DNA of 64,000 nucleotides from Butyrivibrio sp. LC3010 (lineage in GTDB: Bacteria; Bacillota; Clostridia; Lachnospirales; Lachnospiraceae), in NCBI RefSeq assembly GCF_000424385.1, contig NZ_AUJU01000005.1, forward strand, positions 62,001 to 126,000, read 5' to 3'. The position numbers and the translations under genes are program-made. Below the pieces are notes generated by a model. That model saw nothing but the letters and a program-made list of their open reading frames with translations, had not been told where the DNA came from and ran no database searches. Positions 27,140 through 34,478 of the stretch are shown here, piece by piece. Every line of letters starts with the position of its first letter. Position 1 is the stretch's first letter.

Positions 27140-27949
27140 ATGCCCGATATAAAGATCATTATAGCAACAACAAAAAAATATAGAATGCCAAGTGATCCGG
27201 TGTATATGCCTTTACAGGTGGGAGCAGGTCAGAAGAAGGCAGCTTCTACACCTTATGAAAAGGACAATACTGGGGATAATATTTCGCTTAAAAACAGCAG
27301 TTACTGTGAGCTTACAGGTTTGTACTGGGCTTGGAAAAATCTTAAAGCAGATTATATTGGACTTGTTCATTACAGAAGATATTTTGCTTCACCCGAGACC
27401 AGGGGAGAGGATGATCCCTTTAACAGGATCATGGGCGGTGAAGAGATTAAGCGTCTTTTGGCTAAAAATTGTATTATAGTACCTAAAAAGAGAAAGTATT
27501 ATATAGAGACTCTTCAATCGCATTATGCGCACACTCATTATGTGGAACAGCTTGATGAGACCGGTAAGGTCATAAAGGACCTTTATCCTGATTACATGGA
27601 ATCATTTGAGAGAGTGATGACTCAGACTTCAGGACATATGTTTAACATGTTTATAATGCGCAGGGATGTACTTGATAAGTATTGTGAGTGGCTGTTCAGT
27701 ATTCTCGCGGAGGTTGAGAACAGATATCCCGAGAAGAATTTGAGCGCTTATCAGGGGCGTTACATTGGAAGAATAGCAGAGCTCATATTTAATGTGTGGC
27801 TTGATTATCAGGTTACAACAGGAGCGATTCCCAGATACCAGATTCAGGAGCTGCCATGTGTACATATAGAGACGATTAATTGGTTAAAAAAGGGAGGAGC
27901 ATTCCTTGCAGCCAAGCTCTTCCATAAAAAATATGATCATAGTTTTTGA
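27140..27949 (+). CDS. DUF4422 capsular glycosyltransferase
   Basis: A 269-residue protein with DIKIIIATTKKYRMPSD, GLYWAWKNLKADYIGLVHYR and YQGRYIGRIAELIFNVWL, the pattern of DUF4422, found as a glycosyltransferase in capsule loci, sometimes as the C-terminal part of larger GTs. LVHYRR is the usual substrate-site segment. It has no membrane segment. AGAAGGAAA lies before the ATG. It precedes the first LtaS-like gene by 27 bases and so links the hexose-polymer and phosphopolyol parts of the locus. Confidence 0.85.
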   Translation: MPDIKIIIATTKKYRMPSDPVYMPLQVGAGQKKAASTPYEKDNTGDNISLKNSSYCELTGLYWAWKNLKADYIGLVHYRRYFASPETRGEDDPFNRIMGGEEIKRLLAKNCIIVPKKRKYYIETLQSHYAHTHYVEQLDETGKVIKDLYPDYMESFERVMTQTSGHMFNMFIMRRDVLDKYCEWLFSILAEVENRYPEKNLSAYQGRYIGRIAELIFNVWLDYQVTTGAIPRYQIQELPCVHIETINWLKKGGAFLAAKLFHKKYDHSF

Positions 27950-27976
27950 TCATAAGGAATTAGTGGGAATTGTAAA

Positions 27977-30748
27977 GTGGAAAGAAAATCAGGAAAAAGT
28001 GCTGTTGTCGGCATTGTTTATTTATTATTTATATTATTTGTTTCAGCTATTAGTTTTAAGCACATAACTGATTTTACAGGAAAAAGATATATTATCATAA
28101 GTGCTTTTCTGTTTGTGTTTGCGGCTTCTTCACCCTTTTTGCCGGGTAAAGTGAAGCGGGAGGCACCGAAAGCACTTTATATAGCAGGACTCATTCTTTA
28201 TCCGCTCCTGTGCTTCTATTTTACTGAAGCTGCACTGGAGACAGGATTTGATTTCCCAGGGAATGGATTAAAAATTATTCTGGGCAATTATGGACTGTAT
28301 GCACTTATCGTATGGTTCATTTTCGCGTTAACCCTATCTTACGGCATTTCGTTTTTTATTAGCGGACTGCTCTTTATTTCTTTTGGACTCGCAAATTATT
28401 TCACGGTTTTATACAGACAGGTTCCTATTCTAGCCGGTGATGTGGCAACAGCAGGAACGGCGATGAATGTGGCAGGACATTACAGCTATGAAATGGGAAT
28501 GCGTCAGTTCATGGCAATACAGTTCCTTTTGGCAACGTTGGCTTTTGCTCTGTTTTTCAGAGTGAAAATGGAAAAGAAGCCTGGCCTGTTAAAAAGGGTT
28601 TCAGTTGCAGCCATAGCGGTAGTAGTATTTTTATTTGCTGCAAGAACAATAGCTTTTAGTGATTTTTTGGAAAATCAGGGTATATCAGTTCATGTATGGA
28701 TACCTATTAAAACCTACAGACAAAAGGGCGGACTTCTGACTTTTGCCAGAAGCATCAGGAATATGGTAGTTGATAAGCCTGAAGGATATGATCCGAAAGA
28801 GATAGAAGAGCTTATGGAGACATATAACTCTGATTCCATATCTGATGATAAAGTAAGACCCAATGTGATCGCTATTATGAACGAGGCATTTTCTGATCTT
28901 CAGGATGTGGGGGATTTAAATACCAACATACCGGTTATGCCTTTTTATGACAGTCTTACGGAAAATACCATAAAGGGATGGAGCTATGTGTCGGTATTTG
29001 GTGGCCAGACAGCCAGCAGCGAGTACGAGTTTTTATCCAATGATTCCATGGCGTTTTTACCTGCGGGAACAACACCGTATCAGCTTTATATCAAGGATTT
29101 TATGCCAACCCTTACAGGGAATCTTCTCCTTGATAATTATTGCAGGGCGATAGCATTGCATCCTTACAAACCGAATGGATACAATCGTAATAACGTATAT
29201 CCCGCTCTGGGCTTCGATCAGTTTATTTCGGCTTCGGATTTCCCTGAGGATGTGGAGACTATGTCTGAGCACATCACTGATAATGCGGATTATGACAGAA
29301 TCATAGAGGAATATGAAAAGTCAAGGAAAGACAGTGATGAACCATTTTATATATTTAACGTGACCATGCAGAACCACGGACCTTTTTCAAATGATATGGA
29401 AAATGTGCCTGATGAAGTGAAAGTAACAGATGAAGAGCTGAACATGGAGGGTGTTCAGGATTATCTTAATCTTATACACGAGAGTGATAAGGCTTTGGAG
29501 AAGCTTGTTAAGTACTTTGAAAAAGTTGATGAGCCGACGGTTATAGTTTTCTTTGGGGATCATGAACCCGGAGTGGGAAACAGTTTTTATAATAAGCTGG
29601 TTGGCGGAAATAAGAATAACCTTGAGGGAGAGGAGCTTTTGAATCTGTATCACACGAAGTTCCTTATATGGGCAAATTATGACATACCCGAGGCGGATTA
29701 TTCCGGAGAAAACGGAATAAGCGTCAATTACCTTCAATCACTTATGCTGGATGCGGCAGGAATGAAGATGAGTGGATACAATAAATATCTTCTTGATGTG
29801 ATGAAGGAGGTTCCTATAGTTACTTCCAATGGGTATATTGGGGCTGACGGGAATTTCTATAACACAGATGACAGTACTTCGCCATATTATGAACGTATGG
29901 AGCAATACAGAAGACTTGTATACAACCATCTGTTTGATAAAAAGACAAGGGTGGATGATTTTTATGAGTTTTCATTGAGTAATCCGCAGGAAACAGCCCA
30001 AATAAGAAATGACCTTGTGGCGGAAAAGCATATAGTTCATGCAGGAGGATATATCGAATCGGTAGGCGGTGAGCAGATAAATTACACCAGCAGCGTGGAA
30101 GCGCTGAATAACTGCAATTCCAAGGGGAACAAATTCTGCGAGCTGGATTTTTTGATGACAACGGATAAAAAGCTCGTATGCGCCCATGCATGGAAGCAGC
30201 TCTATAAAGATGGTGAGCCCCTGGAAGAGGCGGTATCACTGGAGGATGCACTTTCCTGCAGGATGGAGAACGAATTTACACCCCTCTGGCTTGGAAGTCT
30301 TGTGGATTTCTTGAGAAGCCACGATGACTTGTATATCGTAACAGATATAAAACAGGACTATAACGCAGAGGGCGCGAAGATGATCGCGGAGTATTGCCCT
30401 GACCTTAAGGACAGATTTATAATTCAGGTTTACCATGAGGAAGAAGCAACGGTCATGGAGGAGCTTGGATTTAACAATATTATTTTTACGCTTTATAGAA
30501 CCGAAGAAGAGGAGCGGACAGCGGCTGCCCTTCTGGACGCTGCATCAAAGCATGACTTTGTTGCCTTTACTGCAAAAAAAGCCTTCATAAATGAGGAGTT
30601 TGTAGCTGATATCAAGGCTACTGGAATTCCGCTGTTTACACATACTGTAAATAGTGCCGATGAGATGAAGGAATTCATCAAGCTCGGAGTAGACGGCTTT
30701 TACAGTGATGTGGTGGATTTTGATAAAATAAAAGAGGAACTTGAATAA
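27977..30748 (+). CDS. LtaS-like phosphoglycerol transferase fused to a C-terminal GDPD-like phosphodiesterase domain
   Basis: A 923-residue fusion. Residues 1-235 hold about five or more membrane helices. Residues 290-665 form a sulfatase-fold catalytic domain outside the membrane, with IMNEAFSDL, the probable nucleophile Thr345 in GGQTASSEYEFL, NVTMQNHGPF and FFGDHEPG. This is the LtaS/MdoB type that moves phosphoglycerol from phosphatidylglycerol to a glycan or chain. Residues 680-923 add a GDPD/PI-PLC-like barrel with HAGG (His688), ELD (Glu722, Asp724) and the third-site His737 in CAHAW. The paralogue at 41677 ends just where this extra domain begins. Start is GTG 27977 with a weak AGTGGGA. 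Synthesis and cleavage of glycerophosphodiesters in one exported chain is unusual. Confidence 0.88.
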   Translation: MERKSGKSAVVGIVYLLFILFVSAISFKHITDFTGKRYIIISAFLFVFAASSPFLPGKVKREAPKALYIAGLILYPLLCFYFTEAALETGFDFPGNGLKIILGNYGLYALIVWFIFALTLSYGISFFISGLLFISFGLANYFTVLYRQVPILAGDVATAGTAMNVAGHYSYEMGMRQFMAIQFLLATLAFALFFRVKMEKKPGLLKRVSVAAIAVVVFLFAARTIAFSDFLENQGISVHVWIPIKTYRQKGGLLTFARSIRNMVVDKPEGYDPKEIEELMETYNSDSISDDKVRPNVIAIMNEAFSDLQDVGDLNTNIPVMPFYDSLTENTIKGWSYVSVFGGQTASSEYEFLSNDSMAFLPAGTTPYQLYIKDFMPTLTGNLLLDNYCRAIALHPYKPNGYNRNNVYPALGFDQFISASDFPEDVETMSEHITDNADYDRIIEEYEKSRKDSDEPFYIFNVTMQNHGPFSNDMENVPDEVKVTDEELNMEGVQDYLNLIHESDKALEKLVKYFEKVDEPTVIVFFGDHEPGVGNSFYNKLVGGNKNNLEGEELLNLYHTKFLIWANYDIPEADYSGENGISVNYLQSLMLDAAGMKMSGYNKYLLDVMKEVPIVTSNGYIGADGNFYNTDDSTSPYYERMEQYRRLVYNHLFDKKTRVDDFYEFSLSNPQETAQIRNDLVAEKHIVHAGGYIESVGGEQINYTSSVEALNNCNSKGNKFCELDFLMTTDKKLVCAHAWKQLYKDGEPLEEAVSLEDALSCRMENEFTPLWLGSLVDFLRSHDDLYIVTDIKQDYNAEGAKMIAEYCPDLKDRFIIQVYHEEEATVMEELGFNNIIFTLYRTEEEERTAAALLDAASKHDFVAFTAKKAFINEEFVADIKATGIPLFTHTVNSADEMKEFIKLGVDGFYSDVVDFDKIKEELE

Positions 30749-31678
30749 ATGGGTAATAAAAAAGCTATAGGAGCCGGTGACAGGAGACACTTTTTTAAGA
30801 CCGGCTTCAGGGGAGCACCGGGGACCTTTGAACTAAGTGATGAGCAGCTTAAGGAGTTGCAGAAGACTCTTCTGGAGATGCTTAAGGATTTCATAAAGGT
30901 CTTTGAAGAGGAAAAAATATTCTATACCCTGAGCGGTGGTTCCGTGCTGGGAGCCATAAGACATAAGGGCTTTATACCCTGGGATGATGACATTGATTTA
31001 AACATGCCCAGGAAGGATTTTGAACATTTAAAAGAAGTTTTCCACAAAAGGCTTGGGGATAAGTATGTCCTTTGCGGACCAGAATGTGGACGAGGCTATG
31101 GAATGTCCCATGTTCAGATCAAGAAAAAGAGAACTACCTATAAGGCTTTTAATGAACTTACAATGAAGGACACAGGTATTTTCATAGATATATTTATCCT
31201 GGAAAACACCTATGACAATCCGGTAAAAAGAAAGATACACGGTATGCTCTGTCTTGCTCTTGGATATATTCTGACCTGCAGGAAAACAGCGGAGGACTGG
31301 GAGGCATTAAAGCCATATCTCTCGGTCAATGAGGTATTAAGAGAGGCCTTTGAAAAGAAGATGAAATTTGGAAAACTCTTTAAATGGCTGAGCCTCGATA
31401 AAGTTGCCAAATGTGTTATTTATTGGTATTCTTACTGTGGTTTGGAGGATTCCAGGCTGGTCTGCATACCCAGCGGACGAAAGCATTATTTTGGTGAAAT
31501 GTACAAAAGAGAAGATATGTGCCAATCAAAGAATGCAGTTTTTGAAGGGTTAGATGTAAGGATTCCCAAGGGGACAAAGACCTATATGGAGATTCTTTAC
31601 GGACCGGACTATATGCAGATTCCCAAGGAAGAAGACCGAGAGATTCACTCGGCGGTAGCTTTGGATTTTGATAAATAA
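30749..31678 (+). CDS. LicD family phosphotransferase
   Basis: A 309-residue LicD/fukutin-type nucleotidyltransferase-fold protein. It has LSGGSVLGAIRHKGFIPW followed by the metal-binding DDDID at residues 79-83. LicD enzymes transfer phosphocholine, phosphoethanolamine-like groups or polyol phosphates from CDP-donors to glycans. An adjacent cytidylyltransferase (31809) suggests that the donor here is a CDP-polyol made next door. The protein has an unusual basic N-terminus and no membrane helix. The start ATG follows the previous stop by one codon step, with GAGGAA before it. Confidence 0.9.
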   Translation: MGNKKAIGAGDRRHFFKTGFRGAPGTFELSDEQLKELQKTLLEMLKDFIKVFEEEKIFYTLSGGSVLGAIRHKGFIPWDDDIDLNMPRKDFEHLKEVFHKRLGDKYVLCGPECGRGYGMSHVQIKKKRTTYKAFNELTMKDTGIFIDIFILENTYDNPVKRKIHGMLCLALGYILTCRKTAEDWEALKPYLSVNEVLREAFEKKMKFGKLFKWLSLDKVAKCVIYWYSYCGLEDSRLVCIPSGRKHYFGEMYKREDMCQSKNAVFEGLDVRIPKGTKTYMEILYGPDYMQIPKEEDREIHSAVALDFDK

Positions 31679-31712
31679 CCGTAAGTTTTGAGAAAAATTA
31701 TGTTTACGAGGA

Positions 31713-31784
31713 GGAACCATTATGACGAAGTCATGATTCGGAATGGTTCCGACCGATAGGGCAGGATTACGAAGTAATCGTGCC
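31713..31784 (+). promoter_or_regulatory. Twin hairpin leader before the cytidylyltransferase gene
   Basis: Two dyads with the same ACGAAGT core follow each other. The first pairs GGAACCATT (31713-31721) with AATGGTTCC (31742-31750) around an inner ATGAC-GAA-GTCAT stem. The second pairs GGCA-g-GATTAC with GTAATC-g-TGCC around a GAA loop (31760-31784). The start codon at 31809 follows GAGGAGGAGACC. An open frame from 31743 runs through the second hairpin, but encodes an unlike N-terminus. Confidence 0.65.
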
Positions 31785-31808
31785 AATACACAAAGAGGAG
31801 GAGACCTA

Positions 31809-32534
31809 ATGGCTAACATAGCAATCATAATTGCAGGTGGATCAGGACATCGTATGCAGCAGGATATTCCTAAACAGTTTATCAATGTGTATGATAAGCC
31901 TGTACTGATGTACACTCTGGAGGGATTTCAAAAGCATCCTCAGATTGATGCGATAGAGCTTGTATGTATCGACGGCTGGCAGGATATGGTTTGGGCTTAT
32001 GCCAAGCAGTTCAATATTACGAAATTAAAATGGATAGTTCCCGGCGGAGAGAGCGGACAGGAATCCATTAGAAATGGTGTGTTCAATCTTGAAGGTAAGG
32101 CTGAGGATGATGATATTATAATCATTCACGATGGAATAAGACCTCTTGTGGATGAGATGGTTCTTTCCGATGTAATTGTAGTATGTAAAAAGCATGGAAA
32201 TGCTGTGACATCCCTTCCTTATAATGAGCAGATCTTTGTTGTAAATGATGAGGAAGAGGGCACGACAAAAAAATATATTCCAAGAGAGACCTTAAGAAGA
32301 GTTTCAACACCGCAGGCTTATAAATTCGGTAAGCTCGACTGGGCATATCATGAGGCTTTTGAAAAAGGCATCGGAATTAAGGGCAGTGCTTATACCAATA
32401 CCATGATGGTTGATCTGGGAGAGAAACTATACTTTGCAGCAGGTTCTGATAAGAATATCAAGCTTACTACAAAGGACGACCTTGAGATGTTCAAGGCATA
32501 TCTTAAATCTGATAAGGATAACTGGTTAAAGTGA
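31809..32534 (+). CDS. IspD/TarI-type cytidylyltransferase (probable CDP-polyol synthesis)
   Basis: A 241-residue cytidylyltransferase. The CTP-binding N-terminus reads IIAGGSGHRMQQDIPKQF (about residues 7-24), then IIHDGIRPLVDE near 108 and TPQAYKFGKLDWAY. IspD (methylerythritol phosphate) and TarI (ribitol-5-phosphate) enzymes share this fold. Flanking LicD genes favour a CDP-polyol role, as with ribitol phosphate, glycerol phosphate or a related alcohol. No TarJ reductase is beside it. Start 31809 is set by GAGGAGGAG. Its stop overlaps the next GTG start by four bases. Confidence 0.88.
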   Translation: MANIAIIIAGGSGHRMQQDIPKQFINVYDKPVLMYTLEGFQKHPQIDAIELVCIDGWQDMVWAYAKQFNITKLKWIVPGGESGQESIRNGVFNLEGKAEDDDIIIIHDGIRPLVDEMVLSDVIVVCKKHGNAVTSLPYNEQIFVVNDEEEGTTKKYIPRETLRRVSTPQAYKFGKLDWAYHEAFEKGIGIKGSAYTNTMMVDLGEKLYFAAGSDKNIKLTTKDDLEMFKAYLKSDKDNWLK

Positions 32535-33370
32535 GAGAATCGGATGTTAAGGGGAAACGACTTTCCCTGCAGGAAATAAAAGATACTCAGCTGAATATTC
32601 TTCTTGAATTTGAGAAGATTTGTGATGAGAACGGACTTACTTTTTACCTCTGCGGAGGAAGCCTTCTGGGGGCAGTAAGACACAAGGGCTTTATACCCTG
32701 GGATGATGACATAGACATCTGCATGGCAAGACCGGAATATGACAGGCTCTGCAGGCTTGTAAAAAATGATGAACTCAAGTCTCCCGACTGGCTAAAGATA
32801 GTCTGCTATGACAACGGCACGTCCAGATTCCCTTTTATAAAGGTTCTTGATAAGCGAACAGTGGTGTTTAATGACTACTTCAGAGAAGAGGAATACGACA
32901 ATCTGTGGATAGATCTTCTTCCGGTGGATGGACTTCCGGATAAAGAGGAAGAAGTTGCAGATCTGTACAGGAGGGTTACTACCTATAGAAAATATGTACA
33001 GATGAAGCACATAAGACCTTTTGAAGGTAAGAGCTTATCCAAAAAGCTGGTAAAGCCTCTTCTTTTTCTTATAGCAAATATCGTAAATACTGACAGGTAT
33101 AATGATAAGCTAATAAGCGAGAGCTGCGCCTATCCATATGAAAAAGCGAAAAATGTTGGAATTGTAACTGAAGGCCTGTACGGCGTAAGGGAAGCTATTC
33201 CGAGAGAAGCTTATGAGAAGTGGATAGAAGTGGAATTTGAAGGGCATATGTTTAAAGCATGCTCATACTGGAACGAATATCTCCACAACCTGTTTGGAGA
33301 TTACATGCAGCTTCCTCCTGAGGACAAGAGGAAGACACATGATATGAAAGCCTACAGGCTTTATGATTAA
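32531..33370 (+). CDS. LicD family phosphotransferase
   Basis: A 279-residue LicD protein with LCGGSLLGAVRHKGFIPW and DDDID at residues 58-62. The middle has FREEEYDNLWIDLLPVDG, typical of full-length LicD enzymes. It starts at a GTG that overlaps the cytidylyltransferase stop by four bases, so the two are translationally coupled: the donor maker and the transferase. It shares the core motifs with the LicD at 30749 but is shorter at the N-terminus. Its stop overlaps that of the convergent GT2 gene. Confidence 0.92.
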   Translation: MRESDVKGKRLSLQEIKDTQLNILLEFEKICDENGLTFYLCGGSLLGAVRHKGFIPWDDDIDICMARPEYDRLCRLVKNDELKSPDWLKIVCYDNGTSRFPFIKVLDKRTVVFNDYFREEEYDNLWIDLLPVDGLPDKEEEVADLYRRVTTYRKYVQMKHIRPFEGKSLSKKLVKPLLFLIANIVNTDRYNDKLISESCAYPYEKAKNVGIVTEGLYGVREAIPREAYEKWIEVEFEGHMFKACSYWNEYLHNLFGDYMQLPPEDKRKTHDMKAYRLYD

Positions 33371-34311
33371 ATAAGTTTTTTAAAGACTGACCATTTGCTC
33401 TTTTCCCCATAGGAATCGAAGTAGCTTCTTCGACTATCGGAAAAGAGCTCATTTATTGCCTGTTTGTGGGCGGGGCTAACGGTTTTCTTGTCATTAAAAA
33501 TCTTGTACCATCCAAAGACATTGCGAAGCTCGTGTTCAAGAATTTCAAAGCGAACCTTGTCGTTGACATTATTGTCATTGCACATATTTTCACAGATTTT
33601 GAAGGACTCAAGATCACAATCGAAGTGTGTGGCACGTTTTCCCACGAGAGAGTCACCGATGTTTTTTCTGTGGAAGACAAAGGTGCGTCTGGTGATCATA
33701 ACCCTTTTGGCGATGATGCAGACATTTACATAAAAGGAGCGGTCGTTTGCACAGAAAAGATCGTTGAATCGGATATTGTTCTCCAAGAGAAATTCACGTC
33801 TGTAAATGCCATTCCATGGAACAACATTGATACAGTACAGATCTTCAGGTCTGTTATGAAAATCAAGTACAGTATTGTAAAGTTCCTTCTTAAATCTGGG
33901 GAATCGATACTGCTTTTTTATGGGAAAACCTGTTTTTTCATTAATGGCAACGCAACGGGTTTTCAGCATATCCAGATAATTCTTTTTGGCTTTTTTATAC
34001 ATGTAGGCGTAAGAACCCGGAGCTACAAAGTCATCGGAATCCATAAAGTGGACATACTCGCCCTTTGCGATTTCAAGACCTCTGTTTCTTGAAGGGCCTG
34101 CATACATGTTTTTTTCATTCCTAAGGACAGTGACGTTGGAATATTTTTCTGCGTATTCCTTAAGAATCTCCGGAGTGGAATCTGTAGAACAGTCATCCAC
34201 GCAAATAACCTCAAGAGGAAAATGCTGTTTGAGAATACTGCCCAGACATTTTCTGATATATTTCTGGGCGTTATAAACCGGAATAATAACTGAGATTTTT
34301 GGTTCGTTCAT
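33367..34311 (-). CDS. Glycosyltransferase family 2, the only minus-strand gene
   Basis: A 314-residue GT-A enzyme read from 34311 to 33367. It has PKISVIIPVYNAQKYIRKCL, VICVDDCSTDSTPEILKEYA and the metal site FMDSDDFV, then a C-terminal half with VPWNGIYRREFLLE and a His/Arg-rich part. The ATG at 34311 follows GAGG by six bases on the minus strand; the open frame extends to 34425, but its start is not supported. The gene converges on the LicD gene with overlapping stops (33367-33370) and diverges from the gene at 34479. A lone inverted gene in a long one-way locus suggests insertion or inversion. Confidence 0.91.
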   Translation of the reverse strand: MNEPKISVIIPVYNAQKYIRKCLGSILKQHFPLEVICVDDCSTDSTPEILKEYAEKYSNVTVLRNEKNMYAGPSRNRGLEIAKGEYVHFMDSDDFVAPGSYAYMYKKAKKNYLDMLKTRCVAINEKTGFPIKKQYRFPRFKKELYNTVLDFHNRPEDLYCINVVPWNGIYRREFLLENNIRFNDLFCANDRSFYVNVCIIAKRVMITRRTFVFHRKNIGDSLVGKRATHFDCDLESFKICENMCNDNNVNDKVRFEILEHELRNVFGWYKIFNDKKTVSPAHKQAINELFSDSRRSYFDSYGEKSKWSVFKKLI

Positions 34312-34452
34312 TTTTGCCTCGTTAAAATAGTAATTCTGATTTTTTCTGCAAAGGCAGGTAAAATCAATGATTCCCACACAATTTATCCTTGTTATTTTTT
34401 GGGAAATCATAGTATATTGTACCAAATGGGCAAAGTATTATCTATGCCTGTA

Positions 34453-34466
34453 TTGATAATTATCAA
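34453..34466. promoter_or_regulatory. Perfect 14-base palindrome in the divergent intergenic region
   Basis: TTGATAATTATCAA is a perfect palindrome whose right arm merges with the AAAGGA ribosome site of the gene at 34479. The 167-base gap (34312-34478) between two divergent genes must hold promoters for both directions, though I see no clean pair of -35 and -10 boxes. The palindrome is a candidate operator, or a hairpin that masks the ribosome site. Confidence 0.5.
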
Positions 34467-34478
34467 AGGATTATTTTA

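Noticed and set aside
31713-31784. loxP-like recombination site, because the ACGAAGT cores recall loxP arms
   Set aside because: There is no 8-base spacer between inverted 13-base arms, no recombinase gene in the window and no second site.
31743-31808. Upstream start of the cytidylyltransferase
   Set aside because: The frame runs through the second hairpin and encodes residues unlike the IspD family; GAGGAGGAG marks ATG 31809.
33466-34092. A plus-strand open frame of 208 codons
   Set aside because: It is a shadow of the minus-strand GT2 gene, with no family match and no ribosome site.
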